Origin: Arcobacter nitrofigilis DSM 7299 | GTDB lineage: Bacteria; Campylobacterota; Campylobacteria; Campylobacterales; Arcobacteraceae | NCBI RefSeq assembly: GCF_000092245.1 | Contig: NC_014166.1 | Span: 124,001 to 188,000 of the forward strand | Direction of reading: 5' to 3' | Length of the DNA: 64,000 nucleotides | In this document: positions 45,376 through 53,711 of the stretch, one piece after another | Layout: every line of letters begins with the position of its first letter | Position numbering within the stretch: position 1 is the first letter of the stretch | Program-made: the position numbers and the translations under genes | Notes under the pieces: model-generated | Seen by the model: only the letters and a program-made list of their open reading frames with translations | What the model was told of the DNA's origin: nothing | Database searches by the model: none

Positions 45376-45903
45376 ATGTCCAAAAAATATTATTGGATAA
45401 AACTAAAAGAGAGCTTTTTCTCTGATTTAAGAATAAAAAAACTTCGTAAACTTGCAGGTGGAGATACCTTTACTATCATATTCCAAAAGATAATGCTTTT
45501 ATCATTAAGTACAAATGGTGTGATAGTTTATCAAGGTATTGAATCTAACTTATCAAAAGAACTTGCTCTTATCATGGATGAAGATGAAGACAATGTTCAA
45601 CTTACATTATCATACTTAAAACAAACAAATATTTTGATTGAAGAAGATGAAAATAATTACAATATACCCCTTATATCAGAGCTTACAGGTACAGAAACTG
45701 ATTGGGCTAAAAAGAAAAGAGAATATAGAAAAAGACAAAATGAGGACAATGTCCTTACCATGTCCGACAAGAGAAGAGAAGAGATAGAGTTAGAGAGAGA
45801 AAAATATGCGAAACTCAATCAGATTCTTCTTGATAAACAAATTACAAAGGATAAAAAAAGGGAAAAAGTCTTGAATCAATATATAGGAGAATCAACATGT
45901 TAG
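45376..45903 (+). CDS. Phage-type replisome organizer N-terminal domain protein
   Basis: 175 residues. KKYYWIKLKESFFSDLRIKKLRKLAGGDTFTIIFQKIMLLS matches the N-terminal DNA-binding domain of phage replisome organizers, which load replication proteins at an origin. The C-terminal part (about 110-175) is a charged helix (AKKKREYRKRQNEDN). This suggests that the element replicates after excision. Overlaps the next gene by seven bases. Confidence 0.78.
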   Translation: MSKKYYWIKLKESFFSDLRIKKLRKLAGGDTFTIIFQKIMLLSLSTNGVIVYQGIESNLSKELALIMDEDEDNVQLTLSYLKQTNILIEEDENNYNIPLISELTGTETDWAKKKREYRKRQNEDNVLTMSDKRREEIELEREKYAKLNQILLDKQITKDKKREKVLNQYIGESTC

Positions 45904-46196
45904 TTATAAAAAAACTTGATAAAAAGAAATTAGATAAATTATTCTTAGAGCATTATAATGACGAATTTAGAGAATATGAAATATATCAAGAAATGAAAGA
46001 AATTCTTTCTAAGTTAAATAAAAAAGAATTGATTGAATACATTCTCGCTGAACGAACTAATAGCACATATTACATTGAAAGATTTAAGTATATAGAAAAG
46101 GTTCTATTTGATATGGCTAGTTATGTATTTGAAGATGAAATTGATTTTGCAAGAAATGAAATGATGAAGTACATAGGGGATAAATATGGAGAATAA
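45897..46196 (+). CDS. Unknown 99-residue protein
   Basis: Charged, largely helical cytoplasmic protein (KKLDKKKLDKLFLEHYND; KKELIEYILAERTNSTYYIERF). No family recognised. It overlaps the replisome organizer gene upstream and the VirB6-like gene downstream (11 bases), so it belongs to the same transcript; a role in element maintenance or transfer is possible. Confidence 0.65.
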   Translation: MLVIKKLDKKKLDKLFLEHYNDEFREYEIYQEMKEILSKLNKKELIEYILAERTNSTYYIERFKYIEKVLFDMASYVFEDEIDFARNEMMKYIGDKYGE

Positions 46197-47229
46197 TGTA
46201 ATAACCGACATATATAATTTAGTAAATGGAATTTTATTTCAATCAACAAATGAAATCACGAGTGGCTTATATAATAGTGCAAGAATTGTTTTTGATAAAG
46301 GTTTTTTTATTTCAGCAATGGCAATAGCAATAGCTTATATTGGTTGGAAAATTGCGTGGAGTAAAACTAAAAATGATGAAGCACTTTATAGTGCAATTTG
46401 GATGTTGATAATGTTTGCAATAGTTCAACTAATGATAAAACAAGGTAATTATTATCAATGGTTTATTGATGGAGTAAATATACCAAGAGATACTTTTGTT
46501 GAAATGATTAATACAATAGTTACAAATGTAAATCCCCATGCAGGACTAGAGAATATATTAAATACTTTAATGACAACAACTAACTCAATTGCATCGGCAA
46601 GTTTTGCAAATGGAAGTTTGACCAATTGGTTACCTTTTGCTTACGGAATAATAGCTTATTTAACAGGAACTTTTTTAATAATTATAATTGTTGTAATGAC
46701 CTTGTTTAGTAAGTTCTTAAGTAATATTACAATGGCTTTATTGCCTTTTGTAGTAGTAACCTTATTATGGAAAAAAACAGAGTATGTATTTTTTGCATGG
46801 GTTAAACTTTATATCTCACTTTCTTTATATGCTCCCTTTACCATGATTTTTGGATTAGTAAGTATTCATGTTGTAAATTTAAGTATGAGCATATCTCAAA
46901 ATTTAGCAGATGATTATATGAATAGTGCAGAAATGATTTTAATACTTGTAATTGTACAAGGAATAATTATAATTGGAATATTTAAAATTCCAAATATTAT
47001 TAATCAACTTATAGGAAGTGCAAACGAGGGAAGTTCAATAACAAGTGGAGTAGGAACATTAAGCACAGGTGCAACTTTAATAATGGGAGCTTCAAAATAT
47101 TCCGGACTATCAGCAGGAGTAGGAGCAGGCAAAGCAGGAGGGAGTTATATGGCAAAAGAATCATTAATTAATAAAGGGGAAATAAGCCAAGCAATGGATT
47201 ATGTAGCGAGTAAAGTTAAACCGAGATAG
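46186..47229 (+). CDS. VirB6/TrbL-like polytopic membrane protein
   Basis: 347 residues with six or so membrane segments in two groups (about 35-85 and 155-270) and a Gly/Ser/Ala-rich C-terminus (GVGTLSTGATLIMGAS, GVGAGKAGG). The layout and the central WLPFAYGIIAYLTG ... WKKTEYVFFAWVKLYISLSLYAPF stretch fit TrbL/VirB6, the inner-membrane channel component of type IV secretion. It is the only such gene here. It may customise a helper system or be involved in entry exclusion. Confidence 0.72.
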   Translation: MENNVITDIYNLVNGILFQSTNEITSGLYNSARIVFDKGFFISAMAIAIAYIGWKIAWSKTKNDEALYSAIWMLIMFAIVQLMIKQGNYYQWFIDGVNIPRDTFVEMINTIVTNVNPHAGLENILNTLMTTTNSIASASFANGSLTNWLPFAYGIIAYLTGTFLIIIIVVMTLFSKFLSNITMALLPFVVVTLLWKKTEYVFFAWVKLYISLSLYAPFTMIFGLVSIHVVNLSMSISQNLADDYMNSAEMILILVIVQGIIIIGIFKIPNIINQLIGSANEGSSITSGVGTLSTGATLIMGASKYSGLSAGVGAGKAGGSYMAKESLINKGEISQAMDYVASKVKPR

Positions 47230-47402
47230 GATATTTAACTTAAATGTTAAAGAATAAAAGAAAAAGGAAAAAATAAAGATTATGCCTTTTTCAATTGCCC
47301 AATAAAATATAAAAAATAGAAGAATTAAAGGGAATAAAACTTCCCCTTTTTTCATAAGTAAAAATCAAATCAAAACCTTTATGGTCTGATTTCAAAATGA
47401 AA

Positions 47403-47445
47403 TACCTTTTAAGGTAGTAGTTTGCATACTAGTACCTTATAGGTA
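47403..47445. promoter_or_regulatory. Candidate oriT: nested inverted repeats upstream of the relaxase
   Basis: Three adjacent dyads: TACCTTTTAAGGTA (47403-47416), TAGT-TTGCAT-ACTA (47418-47431), and TACCTTATAGGTA (47433-47445); the outer two also pair with each other, giving a cruciform-capable 43-bp block 56 bases before the relaxase start. Relaxase nick regions are typically such repeats next to the mob gene. The nick site is unknown. Confidence 0.45.
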
Positions 47446-47501
47446 ATTAAAGAATAAATTTGCCCCAAGGGCTTCATTTAAATTAAAAAAGGGAGGAATA
47501 A

Positions 47502-49031
47502 ATGAATGACTTAGAAGAAGAATATAAAAAGAATAGAGGTACACCTAAGCCTAATGAGCAGAGCATGAGTTTTTATAATAATCGGCAGTTCGCCGAAAAA
47601 AGTAATGGAACAAAAAAGGGGACTTTTTATAAGTCCTCTTTTCATTCTCAAACATCAACAAAACATTCTTTAGAACACATGGAAAGAAAATCTAAAGTGA
47701 CATATTTATTAATACAAGATTCAAGTGTTAATGATAATAAACAATATGAAGATGTAAAGAAATTTAAAGAGCAAGCAGAGAAAATTTATAAAGAAAAAAT
47801 TGGTCAAAAGATGCAGCCAAAAGCTAAAGAGAATTTAGTAAAAGAAGCTGTACTAAATACTAAACCAAATACAAGTATTGAAGATATAGAAAAGACATTT
47901 AAGAACTTAAATAAGAAGTTTACAGGACATCATATTATTGCCACAAGTATTCATCGTGATGAAGGTGTATTTATAGATACAAAATATGATTTAGAAGATT
48001 TGCAATATTCATCTAGTACTTTGTCATGGAAACATATTAAGTTAAACAAAGATGTTACAAATGAAGTAATTGATTATGCTCCTAACAGAAATATTTTTTA
48101 TAATCAAGAAAATAGATCCTGGTACTTTGATAAAAATTTCGCCGGCGAAAATAAAGCGGATGTTTCTAAGTATCAAAAAAAGATAAATTATCATGCTCAT
48201 GTTTTATATAGTAACTTCAATAAAGATACTGGCAAAACTGCTCGAATGGATAGAACTAATATGAGAGAGCTTCAAACAATAGTTGCTGATAGCTTAGGAA
48301 TGCAAAGAGGTCAAGAGTTTAGTAAGAATAAAAGAATGAATCATTGGCAACTAAAAAGAGCAATAGATGCTAAAAGAGAATTAAAGTTATCTACACAAGG
48401 AGAATTAGCAAAACAAAAAGATTTACAAAATGAAATGAGAGTTTTAAGAGAAGAACTCAAAAAACAAGGAACAGCAAAAAGAGAAGACTATGCAAAAATA
48501 GAACAATTAAATAAAGTTTTAAAAGAGCAAATAACAAATAAGGAACTTAGCCTTAATGATATGAAAAAGATTTTTGATGAAAAAATGAAAACTATTGAGT
48601 ATCAAAATAAGTTATTGGATAAACAAGATGAACGAATTAAAAATCAAAAATCAGATATAGAATCATTAGAATCAAAAGTACAAAAAAGAGAGTTATATAT
48701 TGATGGTAGTATTCCTCAAAAAAGAGTAAAAATAAAAGATGGTTTATTATCTTCAAAAGAAGTATATATCTACGATACAGAAGGAGTAAAAACTTATGTA
48801 GAGAAAACAAAAGATACAGAGAAAAGTTTAAAGAGAGAAGTAAAGAACTTAAAAAAAGAGAATTCAATTTTAAAAGATGAAAATCTAGAGTTGGATATGT
48901 TTAAAGTATTTGTGAAAAAGCATTTTAAGAGTACAGATTTAGAAAAAGTAAAAGAAATAATCAAAATTGTGATGCCAAAGATAGATAATTCAAATAAAAT
49001 AAATGCAAAAAATAATAATATAGAAAGATAA
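47502..49031 (+). CDS. MobV-like relaxase with coiled-coil C-terminus
   Basis: 509 residues. The relaxase signature is split: SIHRDEG at residues 149-155 and NYHAHVLYSN at 229-238, where His231/His233 would bind metal, followed by GKTARMDRTNMRELQTIVADSLGMQRG as in MobV/Pre enzymes. In typical MobV proteins HxDE and HxH are only a few residues apart; here ~75 residues intervene. From ~270 on it is a long coiled coil (REELKKQ, QNKLLDKQDERI). It should nick oriT and pilot the strand. Strong GGGAGG ribosome site. Confidence 0.75.
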   Translation: MNDLEEEYKKNRGTPKPNEQSMSFYNNRQFAEKSNGTKKGTFYKSSFHSQTSTKHSLEHMERKSKVTYLLIQDSSVNDNKQYEDVKKFKEQAEKIYKEKIGQKMQPKAKENLVKEAVLNTKPNTSIEDIEKTFKNLNKKFTGHHIIATSIHRDEGVFIDTKYDLEDLQYSSSTLSWKHIKLNKDVTNEVIDYAPNRNIFYNQENRSWYFDKNFAGENKADVSKYQKKINYHAHVLYSNFNKDTGKTARMDRTNMRELQTIVADSLGMQRGQEFSKNKRMNHWQLKRAIDAKRELKLSTQGELAKQKDLQNEMRVLREELKKQGTAKREDYAKIEQLNKVLKEQITNKELSLNDMKKIFDEKMKTIEYQNKLLDKQDERIKNQKSDIESLESKVQKRELYIDGSIPQKRVKIKDGLLSSKEVYIYDTEGVKTYVEKTKDTEKSLKREVKNLKKENSILKDENLELDMFKVFVKKHFKSTDLEKVKEIIKIVMPKIDNSNKINAKNNNIER

Positions 49032-49050
49032 AAAAAGGGAGATATAGAAA

Positions 49051-49305
49051 ATGAAAAAATTAGTTTTAGGAATAGTAGTAGTGTTTGTGTTAATTGGTTG
49101 TGGGTCAGATAATGAGAAAAGTCCATCAAAAGAAAATACAAAAGATTATATTAATAAAGTGATAGAACAAGAGCAAAAAGCAAAAGAAAAAGTTTTAACT
49201 CCAAAAGAAAAAGAAGAAGCTGCTAAGGCTAAACAAAAAACATTAAACTTAATGAATGATTTAATTGAAAAAGGTAAAAAAGTGAAATTGCCTTCTGAAA
49301 GATAA
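49051..49305 (+). CDS. Small lipoprotein
   Basis: 84 residues with a lipobox (VFVLIGC; Cys17) and a Lys/Glu-rich helical mature part. Starts 19 bases after the relaxase gene. In conjugative elements small lipoproteins often act in entry exclusion or as VirB7-type parts; there is no direct evidence here. The following ~220 bases (49306-49524) hold no gene that I can see. Confidence 0.65.
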   Translation: MKKLVLGIVVVFVLIGCGSDNEKSPSKENTKDYINKVIEQEQKAKEKVLTPKEKEEAAKAKQKTLNLMNDLIEKGKKVKLPSER

Positions 49306-49524
49306 TCATATAGTTGCAAGAATTGATTATTTGTTTTGGGGATAAGAGCTGTAATTTAATATTATGTTTCACAAATGATAATATATGATTTCAGCTTGAA
49401 TTTGATATACTGATTTAATCAATTTAAGGCAAGGAAATAGCCTAAAGACTCTTTGAAAATATTTCTATAATCAATTTAATTACAACTCATTGTTAACAAA
49501 AGAATCAATTATAAGGGAAATACT

Positions 49525-50385
49525 ATGTTTAGTAAAGTGCTTAATCCTAATTTTGAAGAGGATTTTAAAATACAAGCAAAGCTATTAAAAAAAGAATTAT
49601 TTGGTTTGGGATTCATAATGAAACATGCCCAGTCACTAGAATTATTGTCTAAGATAGGAGGATTTAGTAATTACAAAGAGAGATGTAATTATATGAAAGA
49701 GCATTATCCATTATCGAAGTCTTATAAACATAAAAAAATAGAATATGAGAAGAAAAAAGTACTAACTATTGAAGAAATATATCAAGAAGTAAAAGCTGAA
49801 ATAATCTATATTTTACATAATTATGAAGAAGATGAATTTTTAGATGCAGTTGGTTGTAGTCTATCAGAACTTACTGCCGATATTGCTTTTAGTCATGTTT
49901 TGAAATATATAGAAAAATACAAAATACTTATACTCGAAAAAGGTGTTAGTGCTTTTGATGAGGGTGGGGTATATTTTATATTAAAAGACAATTATTCTTA
50001 TCATTTGCAAGATAGGAATATAAAATTAACTCCTCATGGTTCTATTGTTTTTGATGATACGATTATCGCAAATATAAGGTTTAATACGCTTTCAGATAGG
50101 AAGAAAAAAATATCTATGGATATACTTTCAGATAGGTTAATAGAGTATGGAAGGTTACCAACCGATTATACTTGGGGATATAAAGATGGTTCTAGTACAT
50201 TTAATACGGCAATGGTCATATTAGATGAATGTTTAGTAGATTATAATCTTAATGACGAGAAATGTATGAATCTAACAAGAAAATTTGCAGAAGAATTTTT
50301 GATACATTTTAATCAAGATAAAGAAGCTAATATATCAGAGTATAGAGTAATTAAGTGGGTACACGCTAATAGTAGTATTATATGA
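49525..50385 (+). CDS. Unknown protein with C-terminal DUF6166-like region
   Basis: 286 residues, cytoplasmic. The N-terminus (HAQSLELLSKIGGFSNYKERCNYM) resembles the start of some glyoxalase-superfamily-like mobile-element proteins; the C-terminal part, YGRLPTDYTWGYKDGSSTFNTAMVIL through FAEEFLIHFNQ and RVIKWV, resembles DUF6166, which is common on integrative elements. Function unknown. Preceded by AAGGGAAA; transcribed alone. Confidence 0.6.
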   Translation: MFSKVLNPNFEEDFKIQAKLLKKELFGLGFIMKHAQSLELLSKIGGFSNYKERCNYMKEHYPLSKSYKHKKIEYEKKKVLTIEEIYQEVKAEIIYILHNYEEDEFLDAVGCSLSELTADIAFSHVLKYIEKYKILILEKGVSAFDEGGVYFILKDNYSYHLQDRNIKLTPHGSIVFDDTIIANIRFNTLSDRKKKISMDILSDRLIEYGRLPTDYTWGYKDGSSTFNTAMVILDECLVDYNLNDEKCMNLTRKFAEEFLIHFNQDKEANISEYRVIKWVHANSSII

Positions 50386-50416
50386 TATGGACTTTTTTAT
50401 TCTCATACTATCATTC

Positions 50417-50446
50417 AAGAGGGTAAAAGTTATAATACCCTCTTTC
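50417..50446. terminator. Bidirectional terminator
   Basis: AAGAGGGTA / TACCCTCTT (50417-50425, 50436-50444) with flanking T/A-rich tails, between the convergent 286-residue gene and the small minus-strand gene. Confidence 0.65.
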
Positions 50447-50456
50447 ATTAATTTTG

Positions 50457-50597
50457 CTAGTCACTTTTTTTCTTTGTACTTTTCGATGGTTTTAACTCTT
50501 CTGTATTCCCTTCTGTATCTTTATTATCTCTACGTCTTTGATCTGGTTTACCTGTAGAATCTGCAATAGGTTTTGGGCCTGGTTTTATTGGTTTCAT
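50457..50597 (-). CDS. 46-residue basic/proline-rich protein
   Basis: ATG 50597 on the minus strand reads MKPIKPGPKPIADSTGKP and ends in KSTKKKSD. It is hydrophilic and probably disordered. It fills an otherwise empty 370-base gap and ends just before a bidirectional hairpin. A GGAAG site lies upstream at a rather long distance. No function assigned. Confidence 0.45.
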   Translation of the reverse strand: MKPIKPGPKPIADSTGKPDQRRRDNKDTEGNTEELKPSKSTKKKSD

Positions 50598-50753
50598 ATT
50601 TCTTTACTTCCTTTCAATTAGTTTTAAGTAATTATAACAGAAGTTTAAATGAAATTACATAAGATTACAAAATAAATATTTATTAGTATTGGAATAATTA
50701 ACTTATAATAGTAAATTATATATACTATTGTAATTATTTATAGGGAGCAGAGG

Positions 50754-51191
50754 ATGGGTTATGTTGAAAAGAATTTAATGCCAGATGAAAAGATACTATT
50801 CATAGGCAAAATTCATTGGGTTATATATTTATTTGGAGCGATTGTATTTGTTGTTGGACTTGTTTTACCTTTAGGTATTGTAAAGACACTTATTATTATT
50901 GTTGGACTTTTTTTATTGATAAAAGCATTTATTTTTGCAAAAACGACTGAACTTATTATTACATCAAAAAGAGTTATTGCAAAGTTTGGTCTAATAAGAA
51001 GAAATACTGTGGAGTTAAATCATAATCAAGTTGAAAGTTTGAATGTAAAACAAGGGATAATCGATAGGATTGTAAATGCAGGTGGCATTTTAATTAAAGG
51101 TACTGGTGGTTCAAGTGCTCCTATTCCATCTATTGCGAAACCTTTAGAATTTAGAAAAGAATATTTTGAAATAGTTGAAAATAATAAATAA
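50754..51191 (+). CDS. Membrane-anchored PH (bPH2/DUF304-type) domain protein
   Basis: 145 residues: a short cytoplasmic start (VEKNLMPDEKILFIG), two membrane helices (~20-62), then a bacterial PH domain (TTELIITSKRVIAKFGLIRRNTVELNHNQVESLNVKQG). Such YdbT-like proteins are common and poorly understood. A remnant of a second copy of its 3' end lies at 52165-52207. Confidence 0.8.
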   Translation: MGYVEKNLMPDEKILFIGKIHWVIYLFGAIVFVVGLVLPLGIVKTLIIIVGLFLLIKAFIFAKTTELIITSKRVIAKFGLIRRNTVELNHNQVESLNVKQGIIDRIVNAGGILIKGTGGSSAPIPSIAKPLEFRKEYFEIVENNK

Positions 51192-51207
51192 AATGACGGG
51201 TAGCAAT

Positions 51208-51789
51208 ATGAAAACAATAATAAAATTAGTGTTGATAGGATTATTAACCACATGCAGTTTAAATGCAAAAGAATTATTTGATTTAAGAATTCAAGATTTT
51301 TCTAATACCTTAGAAGATAAACAAATAGATAGTCGTTATAAAATAAATGAAAGTATTATTGTAGAAACCAATACTCTTAAAGAAAGAAAAGGTGGTTATT
51401 ATTATACAACTCCATCATATAGAAAAGGATTCTTTAATATAGAATTATTAACTCCTGTTAAATCTTGGATATATAATTATAGTGTTCAATATGAATATGG
51501 GAAAAGACTACTTAAATTTATTGATGAATCTGGAAAAAATTTAGTTTTTGAATTTGGAAATAAAGAATTTACAATTAATGAAAAAGAATATAAAACAAAT
51601 ATAGAGGATGAAGAGTTATTTATTACTATTGAAGGTGTAAATGGGGAATTTAAAATTACTATGAACGGACAAACTTTAAATGCAAAAGTGGTAGGCTTTG
51701 GTAATCTAAAGAAAATTGAAACAAGTTTAACAGGAGATGGTGTTAATAGAGATAAATTATACGGGGCAACATTAATAAGTCATGATTAA
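51208..51789 (+). CDS. Exported protein of unknown function
   Basis: 193 residues with signal peptide MKTIIKLVLIGLLTTCSLNA; the cleavage would follow LNA. Mature part beta-rich (YYYTTPSYRKGFFNIELL; ELFITIEGVNGEFKITMNG). ATG 51208 is chosen because it gives a proper signal peptide; in-frame TTG 51175 and ATG 51193 lie upstream. Overlaps the next gene by eight bases. No family recognised. Confidence 0.6.
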   Translation: MKTIIKLVLIGLLTTCSLNAKELFDLRIQDFSNTLEDKQIDSRYKINESIIVETNTLKERKGGYYYTTPSYRKGFFNIELLTPVKSWIYNYSVQYEYGKRLLKFIDESGKNLVFEFGNKEFTINEKEYKTNIEDEELFITIEGVNGEFKITMNGQTLNAKVVGFGNLKKIETSLTGDGVNRDKLYGATLISHD

Positions 51790-51997
51790 ATATATTATAG
51801 TTATAGGATTGATTAATATTAATTTATTTGCACTTAAAATTGAAGCAGTAAATGCTGATATAAAAGATAATTCTAAAAATTTTTATATTGAAAATAAAAG
51901 AAAAATATATAAACCGTTAAAAATTAAAACTATTAAGCCAATGAAAAGTGTATTTCTAAAACCAAATAAAAATATTATTTTATATCCATTAAAATAA
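51782..51997 (+). CDS. Small exported basic protein
   Basis: 71 residues: signal-like hydrophobic start (MIKYIIVIGLININLFA) and a Lys-rich mature part with the repeated pattern KPLKIK/KPMKSV/KPNKN. Overlaps the upstream exported protein gene, so probably a partner. Function unknown. Confidence 0.5.
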   Translation: MIKYIIVIGLININLFALKIEAVNADIKDNSKNFYIENKRKIYKPLKIKTIKPMKSVFLKPNKNIILYPLK

Positions 51998-52016
51998 ATA
52001 TATAAAAAGGATTAAA

Positions 52017-52124
52017 ATGTTTGATTTTATAAAAATAGATATGCCTCTTGTATTATTTTGTTTATTTATTATCTATGTAATTTTATTGAGAAATAATAAA
52101 CAAATAAAAAAATTTTGTGATTGA
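52017..52124 (+). CDS. 35-residue membrane microprotein (paralogue of 56188-56304)
   Basis: ATG 52017 after AAAAGGATTAAA reads MFDFIKIDMPLVLFCLF then IIYVILLRNNKQIKKFCD: one hydrophobic helix and a basic tail. A close DNA and protein copy lies outside the element at 56188-56304, which supports real coding. Function unknown. Confidence 0.55.
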   Translation: MFDFIKIDMPLVLFCLFIIYVILLRNNKQIKKFCD

Positions 52125-52164
52125 TTGACTTGAATATAGATTGAAAGATTTTCGCCAGCGAAAA

Positions 52165-52207
52165 TTTAAGAAAAGAATATTTTCCAATTGTTGAAAATAA
52201 TAAATAA
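52165..52207 (+). pseudogene. Remnant of a second PH-protein gene 3' end
   Basis: Encodes RKEYFPIVENNK then stop, matching RKEYFEIVENNK at the end of the PH-domain gene at 51191, with the same downstream AATAAATAAA. The rest of the copy is gone. Just upstream is the palindrome ATTTTCGC-CA-GCGAAAAT (52148-52165). Confidence 0.55.
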
Positions 52208-52222
52208 AAAAGGAAAGTGAAA

Positions 52223-52456
52223 ATGAAAAAAGGGTTACATGTATCAAATGGATTTAATGTAAATTTAGAAAATGTTTGTACTTGGAAAGTGCAAAAAGAA
52301 TGGATTCAAATAGAGACGAATAGTAATGATGGAATGAATATTATTAACATTATTCTTGAAACATCAAATGAAACAGTAGGCTTTAGTCATAGAGTTCCCG
52401 TTAATGAATTTAAACGTATTGAACGAGAAATTTCTGAGTATATGGGCGGAAAATAA
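52223..52456 (+). CDS. Unknown 77-residue protein
   Basis: Small soluble protein MKKGLHVSNGFNVNLENV with VCTWKVQKEWIQIETNSND and a C-terminal helix (EFKRIEREISEYMGGK). ATG 52223 is chosen over GTG 52217 for spacing from AAAGGAA. It lies 224 bases before the Pycsar-like operon in the same direction; that gap holds no gene and only a weak dyad near 52540. No family recognised. Confidence 0.55.
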   Translation: MKKGLHVSNGFNVNLENVCTWKVQKEWIQIETNSNDGMNIINIILETSNETVGFSHRVPVNEFKRIEREISEYMGGK

Positions 52457-52680
52457 TACTTAAAAAATGAAGGAATAGAATTAATCTACTTATAAAATAG
52501 AGATTGTTCAAAAGTATTTACATTAAAAATAGAAAAATTCCCACTGTGGAAATTCTTTATAGTACTCCATTTCTTAACATTAAGTTACATAATGTATATA
52601 TTTTATACAAAGTATTAGAAAATATATTGCTTTTTTTACTTTTTTATGCTATTTTATGTAAATAAAAAGGATATTAATAT

Positions 52681-53151
52681 ATGGAAAAAGAAGATAGAAT
52701 TGAATTGCTGAAATGTAATATTGGGCGTTTTGATTTTTATTATGGTTCTGTAAATTTCAAATCTAGCTTTTTAATTATTGCAAATATAACAATATTAGGT
52801 TTTTTACTTTCAAATGTAGAAAAATTATGTTTTCCGGTATTTGTTTTAAATGCAGTATTTATTTTCTTTTCAATATTATTTGTATTATTTGCGATTAATC
52901 CGTATCTTAAGTCAGTAGATGCAGGGAATAGTATTTTATTTTTTGGAGACATCGCATCTAAAAAAATAAATGTATATAAAACTAACTTTAACAATGTGAA
53001 TGAAGATAAATACATAGAAGATTTAGTTGAACAAAATTATTATTTATCAACTGGATTGAAAAATAAGTTTAAGTATTTAAATATTGCAACAATTTCATTT
53101 ATTATTTCAATAATATGTTATTTTATTCAAGTTATTTATGTGTCTTTTTAA
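52681..53151 (+). CDS. PycTM-type membrane effector (DUF5706)
   Basis: 156-residue membrane protein with the DUF5706/Pycsar effector pattern: GRFDFYYGSVNFKSSFLII at the N-terminus, two helices (~30-75), LKSVDAGNSILFFGDIASK near 80-97, EDLVEQNYYLSTGLKNKFKYLN, then a final two-helix hairpin. In characterised Pycsar systems such effectors bind cyclic pyrimidine nucleotides made by a cyclase on infection and permeabilise the inner membrane. First gene of a three-gene operon; 11 bases before the peptidase gene. Role inferred from family and from the cyclase two genes downstream. Confidence 0.83.
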   Translation: MEKEDRIELLKCNIGRFDFYYGSVNFKSSFLIIANITILGFLLSNVEKLCFPVFVLNAVFIFFSILFVLFAINPYLKSVDAGNSILFFGDIASKKINVYKTNFNNVNEDKYIEDLVEQNYYLSTGLKNKFKYLNIATISFIISIICYFIQVIYVSF

Positions 53152-53162
53152 AGGAGAATACT

Positions 53163-53711
53163 ATGCCAATTAACATCACTAGAAGAAATATAATTGCAGA
53201 TGAAGAACATGCTTCTTCTTTATCAAAGAAAGAGATAAAAGATATTGCAGAAGCTTATGCAGAGATATTATATAAGCCATTAGAAGATGATATTAAAGAT
53301 GTAGTTACTAAAAAATTAAATGGAAGTTTTACAGAATTTAATCCTTTTATTAATCAAGATATCTCAGGTTCTTTAGAAGTTGATATGTCAAATGAAACAT
53401 TTAGTATAACTTTATCTCAATTTACAAGTAATGTAAGAGATAATTTTACAATAGCTCATGAATTAGGACATCTTTTTCTTCATTGTAATACTTTTAATGA
53501 TGGAGAATTAGTGCATTTTAAAAGATTTGAGAGTAATAGATTAGAGTGGGAAGCAAATTGGTTTGCAGGTTCATTTCTAATGCCTAAAAATATTTTTGAA
53601 AGAGTTTGTGTAGAGAATGAGTATTTTATACCAAGTATAGCAATTCGCTTTGGAGTTTCAGAACAGGCTGTAACTATTAGAATGAAGGAATTAGGTATTG
53701 GAGGGGTATGA
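53163..53711 (+). CDS. ImmA/IrrE-family zinc metallopeptidase
   Basis: 182 residues. HEXXH zinc site AHELGHLFLH (His99-Glu100 to His103) with the third-ligand region RLEWEANWFAGSFLMP at ~126-140 and the C-terminal FGVSEQAVTIRMKELGI typical of the family. Relatives cleave phage or element repressors or act as stress-triggered regulators. Start ATG 53163 follows AAAGGAG. No HTH repressor is adjacent. It is sandwiched between effector and cyclase, and its stop overlaps an ATG (ATGATGA at 53708), so it is translationally coupled to the cyclase. Substrate unknown. Confidence 0.88.
   Translation: MPINITRRNIIADEEHASSLSKKEIKDIAEAYAEILYKPLEDDIKDVVTKKLNGSFTEFNPFINQDISGSLEVDMSNETFSITLSQFTSNVRDNFTIAHELGHLFLHCNTFNDGELVHFKRFESNRLEWEANWFAGSFLMPKNIFERVCVENEYFIPSIAIRFGVSEQAVTIRMKELGIGGV

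Noticed and set aside
49362-49378. ATGTTTCACAAATGAT as another parS-like site
   Set aside because: Only the left half matches; the right half lacks GTGAAACA.
48135-52165. Palindromes of the TTTTCGC-GCGAAAA type at ~48138 and 52148 as a dispersed repeat family
   Set aside because: Only two imperfect copies, one within the relaxase coding sequence; not enough to call a family.
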